A stretch of DNA of 64,000 nucleotides from Tabrizicola_A sp965284335 (GTDB lineage Bacteria > Pseudomonadota > Alphaproteobacteria > Rhodobacterales > Rhodobacteraceae), in the NCBI RefSeq assembly GCF_965284335.1, contig NZ_OZ260076.1; one strand, given 5' to 3'. This document shows, one piece after another, positions 51,524 to 59,318 of the stretch; position 1 is the first letter of the stretch, and the number at the start of each line of letters is the position of its first letter. The notes under the pieces are model-generated. The model searched no databases and had not been told where the DNA came from. It worked only from the letters and a program-made list of their open reading frames with translations. The position numbers and the translations under genes are program-made.

Positions 51524-51738
51524 CCCAAAACCTACGAGAAAAAATCAAAACCCGACTTGATGACCTTGAAACTTGCCTGAAAGCGGGAAAGCACCTCAGT
51601 TCACATGACGATGAAATCCGCGAAGTCGTGGAACTTGTCTTTGGTATCAGTAAGTTCTCTCGAATTTTGACCGAAGAGGAAAAAGACTTTTTGCAGTGTG
51701 CTATGATTGCATTGACAGAACAAAAGTCTTGGACGTAA
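51520..51738 (+). CDS. Small hypothetical protein
   Basis: 72 residues, predicted all-helical and acidic/basic mixed: LREKIKTRLDDLETCLK, then DDEIREVVELVFGISKF and EEEKDFLQCAMIALTEQ. Unknown family. Translationally coupled (ATGA) to the preceding small gene, with AAAGGAGAAG before the ATG. It is 25 bases upstream of the H-NS gene, so the four genes from recombinase 1 may form one transcript. Confidence 0.6.
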   Translation: MTQNLREKIKTRLDDLETCLKAGKHLSSHDDEIREVVELVFGISKFSRILTEEEKDFLQCAMIALTEQKSWT

Positions 51739-51763
51739 TCCTGTTGCGAAAAGGAGAAACGCC

Positions 51764-52078
51764 ATGAACCTCAACGAAATGAGCTTGCGCGAACTGCAAG
51801 ACTTACAGAAGCAGATCGCGAGAACAATTGATGGATATCAGGAACGGCAAAAGCGTGAAGCACTCGCGAAACTGAACGAAACCGCACGTGCTTTAGGTTT
51901 CACGATTGAAGAGTTGCTTGGTCAAAAGCCAGAGAAAGCTACTCGAAAACCCGCCGAAGCAAAATATCGTCATCCCGAAAATCCAGAAATGACTTGGTCT
52001 GGTAGAGGCAGAAAACCTACATGGTTCGCAGATGCGCTAGCGCGTGGCGCATCGCCAGAAGACTTTTTGGTCAAATAA
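51764..52078 (+). CDS. H-NS family nucleoid-associated protein
   Basis: 104 residues. N-terminal coiled-coil oligomerisation segment (LRELQDLQKQIARTIDGYQ) and C-terminal DNA-binding domain with TWSGRGRKPTWFADAL, residues 77-92, as in HvrA/H-NS proteins of Rhodobacterales. It silences AT-rich DNA, so it could silence this island and the recombinases. AAAGGAGAAA lies before the ATG. Followed by a strong terminator. Confidence 0.9.
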   Translation: MNLNEMSLRELQDLQKQIARTIDGYQERQKREALAKLNETARALGFTIEELLGQKPEKATRKPAEAKYRHPENPEMTWSGRGRKPTWFADALARGASPEDFLVK

Positions 52079-52082
52079 AAGT

Positions 52083-52108
52083 AAGAAGGAGGGCCACCTC
52101 CTTCTTTT
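52083..52108 (+). terminator. Rho-independent terminator of the recombinase 1/H-NS unit
   Basis: AAGAAGGAGG, tetraloop GCCA, CCTCCTTCTT then TT. A perfect 10-base stem just after the H-NS stop. Confidence 0.95.
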
Positions 52109-52439
52109 CTATCAATACTTTCTGAATATTTATATGGTATCAATCCGACATTTGGTCTTAGACCTTTTGAGTCCCTATGGAACAAGGAAGGTTTACCAGA
52201 AGGTAAGCTGACAATTTATAAGGAAAACATGGATTTACGTTCCTGATTGTATTCAGGGAGTCTATGTGACTACAGATTCCATCCTGAATATTGGTAGACT
52301 AAATTTAACTACCATTTGATCCAGTTGATCAGTTTGAAGAACTGGTTCAGAAAAAATCTAGCAACTAAATTCATCCACCTCTTTCAGCATCATGAATCAC
52401 ATAAATACATAAAGGATTCATAAGGTTAAGAGGGCAAAG
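52109..52439. other. AT-rich non-coding stretch
   Basis: 331 bases without a supported gene. GATCCAGTTGATCA near 52318 resembles GGTCCAGTTGGATCA near 52654, and AAAGGATTCAT (about 52410) recurs at 52803. The promoter of the following small gene must be here. Confidence 0.45.
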
Positions 52440-52625
52440 ATGAGCAAAAAGGATGTGGTTGGTGTTCATATGTTGATCCCACGAAAACTTGTTCTAAGGT
52501 TAGATGAACATAAAACGAGGTATCAAAGTAGAACGTTTCTTGTTGTAAGAGCCATTGAAGATTTTTTGACGAAGATAGAACTTCAAGAAGATCAAACGTT
52601 AGATTGGATCATGTTCAAGAAGTGA
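52440..52625 (+). CDS. Small ribbon-helix-helix-like protein
   Basis: 61 residues. VVGVHMLIPRKLVLRLDEHKT followed by SRTFLVVRAIEDFL has the strand then two-helix pattern of RHH DNA-binding proteins, such as plasmid copy-control or partition regulators. AAGAGGG lies 8 bases before the ATG. It precedes the polymerase-like gene and may control it. Family assignment is by pattern only. Confidence 0.6.
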   Translation: MSKKDVVGVHMLIPRKLVLRLDEHKTRYQSRTFLVVRAIEDFLTKIELQEDQTLDWIMFKK

Positions 52626-52717
52626 TTCAAGGAAGGGTGATAGGATTTGGTTGGGTCCAGTTGGATCAAGTAAAGTTTCAAGGTCTAGCTGTTATCTTAT
52701 GCAGGAAGACTTGAAGA

Positions 52718-52753
52718 ACAGAGGTCTACGGCCTCAGGCCTTCGACCTTCTGT
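52718..52753. repeat. Imperfect hairpin
   Basis: ACAGAGGTC then TACGGCC pairs with GGCC then TTCGACC and TTCTGT, leaving a three-base centre. It stands directly before a second, perfect hairpin. Confidence 0.6.
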
Positions 52754-52766
52754 CCTTCAAACGTTC

Positions 52767-52783
52767 CACTTGCTTCGCAAGTG
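52767..52783. repeat. Perfect hairpin CACTTGC-TTC-GCAAGTG
   Basis: A seven-base perfect stem with a three-base loop and no T tract. With the preceding hairpin it makes a double stem structure about 270 bases before the polymerase-like gene. Confidence 0.7.
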
Positions 52784-52982
52784 TCCGTAGGATTCAACAT
52801 CTAAAAGGATTCATGGATTTGTTGTGACCATATAAGTCTTTGATCAAGTTGGCTGCCTTAATACTTGACAATTGGCCTTCCTTCGGGTATCTTCTTCACT
52901 CATATTTTTTATACCCCTTGATCCTTTCTGTTGCTCCCCGCCTCTCTATAACTAGGACAAAGTGTATACGAAGATAAAACAT

Positions 52983-53020
52983 ACGGAAGACAAAAGCAGT
53001 GTTGTGACTGTGTCTTCCGT
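52983..53020. repeat. Perfect 10-base inverted repeat upstream of the polymerase-like gene
   Basis: ACGGAAGACA (52983-52992) and TGTCTTCCGT (53011-53020), separated by 18 bases and ending 34 bases before the start codon. Suits an operator for a dimeric repressor, perhaps the RHH protein, or an mRNA stem near the ribosome site. Confidence 0.7.
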
Positions 53021-53054
53021 GCATTGAAGAAGGAATAGATTAGAAGGAGTTATA

Positions 53055-54515
53055 ATGTATCATTCCCATCAAGACGACTTTGTTTTTGAATTTGAGCGTT
53101 CGATCAACAAAGAGGAAATTATCCACTACAACATCAAGTCCATGGCCGCTTCGTGTAAAGCTATGGACAGTCTGGTGTATCAACTATTTATAATATGCGA
53201 AATCGACAGTTTGATCAATGTCATCAACACCAAGAAACGACAAAGTGCCGAAGAACGCTTAAAGCGTAATCTTAGATCTCTACTATGGCATCTCTATAAG
53301 GCACAGAGGAAGAGCATGGACACCTATGTTCGGATTTCTCTCTGCAATAGTGCATTTTCTGGTCGCGATGATCGTAACCCATTTGGGATAAGTCGTGAAC
53401 TTCGTGACATTATTCACTTGCTTGATACGCATGGCTTCATCGAGAAGCATATCGGCTTTCTGAGTATTGAACGGGGTGTGTCAAAGTATACGAGAGTTCG
53501 AACGACATTAAAGCTTCTGCCGTCACTACAGGAACTGCCGAAGGATATTGGTGAAGAGCCAGTAGCCGCACCTGCCCTTGCTTTTCGACGGATCGTCAAG
53601 ACCAAGATGAAAAAGTGGTCTGACGAAGAAAAGCGATATATTAACTGGACCCATGTGAAAAAGGAGCCTGTTTCCAAGCCATATGAATGCATGGAACTGG
53701 ATCGTGCAGAACGTATCGTGTCAACTTTCAACAGCGAAGTGGCGAATTATTGGTTCTCCATGGAAGGGCATATGGGATCGGTTGTGCGGTTGACTGATCC
53801 AGAAAAGGAAAGGGAGTATGTCGTTGATATGAACGATCGTTCAATGACAGCAATCTTTCATGTGCAAGAGAAGGCGGGAGTTGAGCCAACCAAAGATGCC
53901 AAGCGCCGATATGAAATTTCCTATGGCCGTATGCATGGTGGATTTTGGCAGTCAACGCCAAGCAAATTTCGCAAACGGATTCAGATCGATGGAATGCCAA
54001 CAGTGGAGTTGGACTATTCTGGTCAGGTTCTGAACATGGCTGCTAGTGATTCAAAGGTTCAGCTGGTCGGCGATCCTTATGCTGTCGATCTTGGCATCAG
54101 CTTTCTCGACGATGAGACACAACGCGATTTGATCAAATCCTGTATTGTCATCATGATCAACACGGACTCAAAGCGTTCTGCTGTATATGCGGTGAAGCAG
54201 AAGGTCGAAGATGAGGGATGGTGGACAACATCTGCGATGAACCTGCATATGGGATTCATCTATGGCTTTTTTGACCGTATCTTCGCGCATCATCCGTTTC
54301 TGACGAAGTATGCGTTCAAGGGTAGAGGTAAGAGGTTTTTTCTTCGTGACTCCGAAGTCGCACGCCAAGTGATTGATGTATTCCTTGGCCAAGGGAAAAT
54401 TGTTCTACCCATTCATGATGGGTTTATCGCCAAAGAAGAAGATGCTGATTTGTTGCGTCAGACTATGGAAACAGCGTGGTATGACAATTTTGGGACAACC
54501 ATCGGTATAAAGTGA
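53055..54515 (+). CDS. Putative compact family A polymerase-like protein
   Basis: 486 residues, AAGGAG 7 bases before the ATG. The first 300 residues are charged and helical and not recognised. Then come three motifs in the order of a family A polymerase palm: A VELDYSGQVLNMA (Asp320), B RDLIKSCIVIMIN (Arg357 and Lys361, same R-x3-K spacing), C LPIHDGFIA (Asp455). The aromatic residues usual in motif B are missing. No exonuclease motif seen. It lies in an island with integrases, suggesting an element replication protein. Activity is inferred. Confidence 0.6.
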   Translation: MYHSHQDDFVFEFERSINKEEIIHYNIKSMAASCKAMDSLVYQLFIICEIDSLINVINTKKRQSAEERLKRNLRSLLWHLYKAQRKSMDTYVRISLCNSAFSGRDDRNPFGISRELRDIIHLLDTHGFIEKHIGFLSIERGVSKYTRVRTTLKLLPSLQELPKDIGEEPVAAPALAFRRIVKTKMKKWSDEEKRYINWTHVKKEPVSKPYECMELDRAERIVSTFNSEVANYWFSMEGHMGSVVRLTDPEKEREYVVDMNDRSMTAIFHVQEKAGVEPTKDAKRRYEISYGRMHGGFWQSTPSKFRKRIQIDGMPTVELDYSGQVLNMAASDSKVQLVGDPYAVDLGISFLDDETQRDLIKSCIVIMINTDSKRSAVYAVKQKVEDEGWWTTSAMNLHMGFIYGFFDRIFAHHPFLTKYAFKGRGKRFFLRDSEVARQVIDVFLGQGKIVLPIHDGFIAKEEDADLLRQTMETAWYDNFGTTIGIK

Positions 54516-54528
54516 TCCATGGGGGTTG

Positions 54529-54546
54529 GGCGGGAGAAATCCCGCC
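54529..54546. terminator. Bidirectional hairpin between convergent genes
   Basis: GGCGGGA, loop GAAA, TCCCGCC: a perfect 7-base stem between the stops of the polymerase-like gene and the minus-strand integrase. No long T tract. Confidence 0.7.
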
Positions 54547-55131
54547 TTATCCCACTACTTTCTTCATAGCGTCTTCTGACACTTCGATATAGCGTTGGGT
54601 CATCTGCAAGGATGAATGCCGTGCAAGAGATTGAACATCGCGAAGACTGCCGCCAGCTGCGGTGATGTTTCTTGCCCAACGTGTGATAGCTGTTCTTCGG
54701 CCAGAGTGGCTGGAACAACCTTCCAGTCCAAGTTCCCGATAAAGGTTCCAAAACCAGTTTGTAACAACTTGGGCGGACATGGGTTTTCCGTTTCGGCTTT
54801 TGATGATCGTGCCACTACGGCTTTCACCGTGATCAAGCATCTCTAGGTGCGACTTCAACCGTTTGCTGATGTAGACAACACCACCCGATTTTCCCTTCGA
54901 TGCATTGTCTTCCAGACGGATTGCATCGGACAGATGACCTGCGGAATCTGTAATCATGGTCCACGTGACGGAAGCGATTTCTTTGGCGCGCAGCCCTGCG
55001 TCTACGGATAGGAGGAAGATGACCTGATTACGGGTGGCATCTTGTGTTTCTTCGAGGTGTTTGAGGACGAGTTTGATTTGGTTTTCGGAGAGTGTTTTTG
55101 CTTGTTTGCCTAGCGCCATTCGAGTTCCCAT
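54547..55131 (-). CDS. Tyrosine recombinase 2, compact integrase
   Basis: 194 residues, only the catalytic domain. Arg48 (DAGLRAKEIA), His142/Arg145 (HSGRRTAITRW), His172 (LARHSSLQM) and nucleophile Tyr181 (QRYIEV) are present. The core-binding domain of usual integrases (about 100 residues) is absent, and the N-terminus is not a frameshift remnant, since the upstream DNA has stops. Compact forms occur in some plasmids and integrative elements. Repeats that could be its site lie just upstream of its start (55143-55270). Confidence 0.85.
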   Translation of the reverse strand: MGTRMALGKQAKTLSENQIKLVLKHLEETQDATRNQVIFLLSVDAGLRAKEIASVTWTMITDSAGHLSDAIRLEDNASKGKSGGVVYISKRLKSHLEMLDHGESRSGTIIKSRNGKPMSAQVVTNWFWNLYRELGLEGCSSHSGRRTAITRWARNITAAGGSLRDVQSLARHSSLQMTQRYIEVSEDAMKKVVG

Positions 55132-55142
55132 ACGAGAGGATT

Positions 55143-55270
55143 CGTTAGAAAAATATCATATTTATAATATTCTAACTAATACAATCCTGGTCAAGTGAGT
55201 GATGCGAGTGAATGTATAAGTAAATCAATGGTTTGATGGTAGATCGTTAGGAAATGGCAGTTTTCTAACG
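55143..55270. repeat. Three CGTTAG(A/G)AAA repeats, two as an inverted pair
   Basis: CGTTAGAAAA at 55143-55152, CGTTAGGAAA at 55245-55254 and TTTTCTAACG (complement) at 55261-55270. The last two form inverted arms of 10 bases around a 6-base centre TGGCAG, the layout of a tyrosine recombinase core site. The first lies just upstream of the recombinase 2 start. They may be the attachment site or autoregulatory sites. Confidence 0.6.
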
Positions 55271-55333
55271 TCGTTCTGTGATCTCATTTTGCCACTCGTC
55301 GGGTCAATCAAGCGGCACCTATTTTCATGTGAG

Positions 55334-55350
55334 CCTGGAATAATTCCAGG
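55334..55350. repeat. Palindrome CCTGGAATAATTCCAGG
   Basis: A perfect 17-base palindrome (8-base arms, central A) located 17 bases before the boundary of porin cassette 2. Possible protein-binding or recombination accessory site. Not seen before cassette 1. Confidence 0.6.
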
Positions 55351-55367
55351 TTTTCAGATAGATGCCA

Positions 55368-56205
55368 TCTTCTCGCGACTACTGCCCTGGCTCTGTCCGC
55401 TGGCGTCGCTTACGCTGAAGTTTCGGTCTCGGGCAACGCTCGCGTCGGTCTGAGCTACAATGAAGCTGCGGCTCAGGAAACCACGATGGACAACCGCGTC
55501 CGTATCGTGTTCAGCGCTTCGGGTGAAACCGATGGCGGCCTGTCCTGGTCGGTGTCGTCGCGTATCCGCACCGGCAACGAAGGCGGCGCTTCGGTCAACG
55601 CACTGAACGAACTGGGTGTGACCATCTCCGGCGCCTTCGGTTCGCTGACCGTTGGTTCGGAATCCTCGGCTGCTGAATACGCTGTTGGCGACTTGGCTGG
55701 TGTTGGCTACATCGGTGCTGGTTTCGGCAACGAAAACACCTTCTTGAACACCGACATCGTGGGCGCTCGCGCGATCTATTCGTACACCGCTGGTGATCTG
55801 AGCGTTTATGCTTCGGCCGGCCAGCTTGGCTCTGATGCTTTCGCACTGGGTGCAACCTACACCACTGGCGGCCTGACCGTCGCCTTGGGCTATGAAGATG
55901 TGCAAGGCGTTGCTGACCACATCATCGGCGGCGTTACCTACGCAATGGGCGACACCACCGTGAAGGCAACCTACGGCGAAGCTTCGGACCTGAACTTCAC
56001 CCAGGCTGGTGTTTCGGCATCGCACACCATGGGCGCGCTGACCTTGGCTGCTTACTACCGCACCACCGAAACCGCTGGTGTTGACGCTGATAACTACGGT
56101 CTGGGCGCATCCTATGACCTGGGCGGCGGCGCTGCATTCAAGGCAGGCGTTGCTGACATCGACGGCACCAACCGTGCCGAACTCGGCATGACCTTCTCGT
56201 TCTAA
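55368..56205 (+). pseudogene. Silent porin cassette 2 (no start codon or promoter)
   Basis: Homology with the intact porin starts at TCTTCTCGCGACT (55368-55380). The frame LLATTALALSAGVAYAEVS is open upstream to a TGA near 55331 with no start codon in between, and no ribosome site. The barrel is complete, ending GMTFSF. Joined to the first eleven bases of the intact gene it would give MKKVLLATTALAL in frame. It differs from cassette 1 mainly in surface-loop stretches, as expected of alternative porins. Recombinase 3 follows. Confidence 0.82.
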
Positions 56206-56231
56206 TCTGAACGCGACTGTCTGAGATTGTT

Positions 56232-56261
56232 GGAAAGAGCGGACTTATGTTCGCTCTTTCC
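56232..56261 (+). terminator. Terminator-like hairpin of porin cassette 2
   Basis: GGAAAGAGCG and CGCTCTTTCC make a perfect 10-base stem with loop GACTTATGTT. Related in stem to the terminators of the other two porins but with a changed loop. Confidence 0.85.
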
Positions 56262-56394
56262 GCATATAAAATTTTGGGTCGAATATTTTAAAGACTCATC
56301 AGATTTTTTCAACATAATCAATTTATTGCGTTTTTAGGGTTGGGCTGCGAAATCAACGCAACCGTAGGCGCATCAGAACTTTGGGAAAACGCAG

Positions 56395-57348
56395 ATGGGC
56401 TTGTTTTCAAAGCTTCTAAAATATGACACCGACAGCATTCCCGCGTCGCAAATTGCGGCGAAAGAGGCGATGACCTTGGCCGAATTTTTCGATGCCAAAT
56501 ATTATCCGCATGCAGAATCCACGCGAAAGCGGCCAAAGTCAGTCCTGCAAACCTTTGATAAACACATGCGTCGCAGTTTGGGGCCATTACGCTTTGCTGA
56601 ATTGGATAATGCAACGCTCGACACTTGGGTGCGCGACCAAATCAAGCGCCAATATGAGCCGGGAACCATCAACAAACATATATTTCTGGTGAACCGCTTG
56701 ATGAATCTGGCGCGGCGCTGGGGTTATATCGACCAAAATACCTTTGAAGATCGGCAAATAAAGCGCCTGCCCCTGGGTGATTATAAGCAGCGCTTTCTGT
56801 CGCCCGCCGAAATTGCCGCTATCTTAAAATCGGCACAACAGGATCAGCATCCCTTCATGTATTATATCCTGAAGCTCCTGATCCTCACCGGCGCCCGCAG
56901 CGGCGAGGCGCGATTGGCCCGTTGCTGTGATATCGATCTGCAAACCCGCATTTGGACTGTGCCAATCAGTAAAAATGGCCGCGCAAGGCGTATTGTTTTA
57001 AGCGGATCGGCCGTTGAAGTGCTGAAAGATATTCGTGAGCGGAATTCCGTGTTTCAGATCAGCACCCGCCGCAGCGATTATATCTTTCAAAATCCAAGGT
57101 TTCATCGCCCCTATCATTGCTTTTTCTCCTCATGGGAGCGGATTCGCCAGCGGGTCGATATGCCAAACGTGCGCATTCACGATCTGCGACATACCTATGC
57201 CAGCATGCTGATCAACAAGGGTGCAAGCCTTTATGAGGTGCAAAAACTGTTGGGCCATTTCCACATTTCCATGACGGAACGATATGCCCATCTGATGCCA
57301 AACACCTTGGCAGAACGCGTTGAAATTGTTGCGGGATTGGTCGACTAA
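56395..57348 (+). CDS. Tyrosine recombinase 3 (phage-integrase family)
   Basis: 317 residues, homologous to recombinase 1 along its length (shared GDYKQRFL, VRIHDLRHT, ASLYEVQKLLGH-type stretches). Arg168 (TGARSGEAR), the HDLRHTY box, LGHFHISM and nucleophile Tyr297 (ERYAHL) are intact. Codon use is more GC-rich than in recombinase 1, suggesting longer residence. It lies inside the DNA bounded by inverted porin signal-peptide sequences, so it is the best candidate for inverting it. Confidence 0.93.
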   Translation: MGLFSKLLKYDTDSIPASQIAAKEAMTLAEFFDAKYYPHAESTRKRPKSVLQTFDKHMRRSLGPLRFAELDNATLDTWVRDQIKRQYEPGTINKHIFLVNRLMNLARRWGYIDQNTFEDRQIKRLPLGDYKQRFLSPAEIAAILKSAQQDQHPFMYYILKLLILTGARSGEARLARCCDIDLQTRIWTVPISKNGRARRIVLSGSAVEVLKDIRERNSVFQISTRRSDYIFQNPRFHRPYHCFFSSWERIRQRVDMPNVRIHDLRHTYASMLINKGASLYEVQKLLGHFHISMTERYAHLMPNTLAERVEIVAGLVD

Positions 57349-57357
57349 GCAGCGTCA

Positions 57358-57380
57358 ATCGGGCAGTCACCCTGCCCGAT
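57358..57380. terminator. Bidirectional hairpin between recombinase 3 and sulfotransferase 2
   Basis: ATCGGGCAG and CTGCCCGAT form a perfect 9-base stem; the sulfotransferase stop codon lies in the loop. Separates convergent genes 18 bases apart. Confidence 0.75.
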
Positions 57381-59175
57381 TAACCCGAAAACTGGCGATC
57401 AAAGGCTGCAACTGCGCCTCGTATTTCCGCCATGCCTCGGAGCTGCCTTTATACATCTTTTTACGAACCTGCGAAGCGCTGGCAGTGCGAACAGCGCGAT
57501 CATTCAGGTGGAAATCAAGGCAAGCAGGTTCCCAGGGTAGTCCTGAAAACTCAATGATCTTCCGAGACCAAACTTCTGGTGATTCCGTCAAATCCTCATA
57601 GGGGACGTCCAGAATTTTATTTGGAAACAGCTTATGCCAATGATCCATCAGGTCCGAATAAAGATGCCAGTATTCGGCCACATCCTTAAGATCAAAGGCA
57701 TAGCCATTTCCGTTTGACGAAAAGTAATGCTTGAAAATCGACCAGCACGTAGCAATCGGGTCGCGTCGCATGTGAACAACCCGAGCCTCTGGAAGACATG
57801 TTAAAATAAACCCGATCCATAAAAAATTGGCCGGCATTTTATCTGTCACCGCGGGGGCACCGTTTGACACTTTACGAAGCTCGGACAAATAAGCGCGGCG
57901 CGTTTTCTCTAAGTCAGAGGCCGAGGGACGTTCACCGGTCAGATGGAATTGTTCCATCAACGGCAAACAAAGCGCGCCAAGGTGTTCAAGTTCTCCAGCG
58001 CCGTGAACCGCGCTATGGCTTGAAATGATTTGCTCAACCAGTGTAGTCCCTGATCGCATCATCCCCAGCACGAATATCGGGCGAGGTTTGGCCAAAGATT
58101 CACTGCGCAGGGCTGAAGGCGGCTGCGAAAACATACGTTTAATGGTCGCGAATAAAAGCCTATCAGTGTCGATGCTATAGCCCAGCAATTGCTTTCGAAT
58201 AGCGTTTGCCTTCGTCAGATAATCAAACGCCTGCGCATAATCCCCGCAATCCTCATAGGCTTTGAAACGCGCAAAACTTAGATACATTTTATCGCGATCA
58301 GAGTTGGCGCGAGACAGCTGCTTATCAATCTCGGGTATCAGCGGATCATCGGGCGGGTATCGATGCACCGCGGATAGATTTCGATGGGCTTGCGCGTAAG
58401 AGGGTTGCGCTGCAACCGCCTGAAGATAGGCCGCTTCTGCCTCTTGATCGCGTCCCAATTGATGCAAGACCGTTCCAAGATTATTCGCAGCCGTTGCGTA
58501 ATTGGGCTCAAGTGCAATTGCACGGCGATAATTGTCTATCGCCTCATTCAAACGGCCCGCATCGCGGAATGAGTTTGCTCGATTATACGCAATCTTTGCA
58601 TTCGTTGGATGCAGATCCGCTGCTTTGGCAAAGATCACTTCCGCCGCATCGAATTTCGTCAGCCCGGCCAGCGACATTCCGAGGTTGTTAATGACATCGG
58701 GATTTGTGGGTTCAATTTGAAGTGCGGCTTCATAGCATTTTTCAGCGCGCGCAAAATCATTGGTTAAAAATGCATCGTTGCCTGCGGCCATCCAAAACGC
58801 CACAGCATGCGGTTGCAGTTTTGTTGCCAAATCAAAATGTTCAACAGCTTGGCTCCTTTGACCCAATGCGGCATGTGCTTGACCCAAGATCACCTGAAGT
58901 TCGGCAAGACCAAATGCCATCGGTGGCAGATTTTTGACCATCTCCAAAACATTCAGCATCTTTCCGCCGCGCAAAAGGCTATTTAGCGCGATGAATAAAT
59001 CCTTGGAAACTGATGCCTTAGCCTGTTTATTGATATCGACCAAAAGAGATACGGCGCGCTTGTTTCCCGGAAACCGCTCTAACACTTGGCTTATAAGAAC
59101 TGCGGCCTCGACTGGTCGTGATTTTCCAATCAACGACGCGGCTTTTCGCAAAGACATATCCAAGTTCAGGGGCAA
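57367..59175 (-). CDS. TPR-sulfotransferase protein 2
   Basis: 602 residues, paralogue of the 47813-49609 gene, with the same TTG start and opening (LNLDMSLRKAASLI against LNVDMALRKAASLI). TPR repeats occupy about 1-290; the sulfotransferase domain has FVLGMMRSGTTLVEQII, GAGELEHLGAL and the ending ASQVRKKMYKGSSEAWRKYE. Probable role: PAPS-dependent sulfation of a cell-surface protein or glycan, possibly linked to the porins by position. It lies downstream of the intact porin on the same strand, after its terminator. Confidence 0.85.
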   Translation of the reverse strand: MPLNLDMSLRKAASLIGKSRPVEAAVLISQVLERFPGNKRAVSLLVDINKQAKASVSKDLFIALNSLLRGGKMLNVLEMVKNLPPMAFGLAELQVILGQAHAALGQRSQAVEHFDLATKLQPHAVAFWMAAGNDAFLTNDFARAEKCYEAALQIEPTNPDVINNLGMSLAGLTKFDAAEVIFAKAADLHPTNAKIAYNRANSFRDAGRLNEAIDNYRRAIALEPNYATAANNLGTVLHQLGRDQEAEAAYLQAVAAQPSYAQAHRNLSAVHRYPPDDPLIPEIDKQLSRANSDRDKMYLSFARFKAYEDCGDYAQAFDYLTKANAIRKQLLGYSIDTDRLLFATIKRMFSQPPSALRSESLAKPRPIFVLGMMRSGTTLVEQIISSHSAVHGAGELEHLGALCLPLMEQFHLTGERPSASDLEKTRRAYLSELRKVSNGAPAVTDKMPANFLWIGFILTCLPEARVVHMRRDPIATCWSIFKHYFSSNGNGYAFDLKDVAEYWHLYSDLMDHWHKLFPNKILDVPYEDLTESPEVWSRKIIEFSGLPWEPACLDFHLNDRAVRTASASQVRKKMYKGSSEAWRKYEAQLQPLIASFRVNRAG

Positions 59176-59262
59176 TGTTCAGCCTATTCGCAATGCCGGT
59201 TTATTGCCACCTACCAGCAAGATGATGCGAAAGCCAAGATGTCGTTGGTTATTCATGCCATC

Positions 59263-59296
59263 CAAAAAGAAAAGAGCGGACCGAAGCCCGCTCTTT
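59263..59296 (-). terminator. Terminator of porin 3
   Basis: On the minus strand AAAGAGCGG, loop GCTTCGGT, CCGCTCTTT then TCTTTTT. Identical stem and loop to the terminator of silent cassette 1. Confidence 0.93.
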
Positions 59297-59318
59297 CCTG
59301 TTATCTGACAGGGTCAGA

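Larger units (their letters stand above)
52626..53054. other. Non-coding region with hairpins upstream of the polymerase-like gene
   Basis: 429 AT-rich bases. Contains two hairpins (52718-52753 and 52767-52783), the motif GGATTCA at 52790 and 52806, and a 10-base inverted repeat at 52983-53020. No protein gene is supported. This structure would fit a replication origin or a regulatory leader for the following gene. Confidence 0.5.
50093..55270. mobile_element. AT-rich accessory island with two recombinases
   Basis: From the small lipoprotein to the repeats before cassette 2 the DNA is visibly AT-richer than the flanks. It holds recombinase 1, two unknown small genes, an H-NS protein, an RHH-like protein, a polymerase-like protein and the compact recombinase 2. 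This set (integration, replication-like, silencing) suggests an integrative element or plasmid remnant. Exact ends are not defined; the outer sulfotransferase gene at 47813 shares the low GC and may belong to it. Confidence 0.6.

Noticed and set aside
55486..56205. Start of porin 2 at the internal ATG 55486
   Set aside because: It would remove the signal peptide and first strands; the homologous frame extends upstream to 55368 without a start codon.
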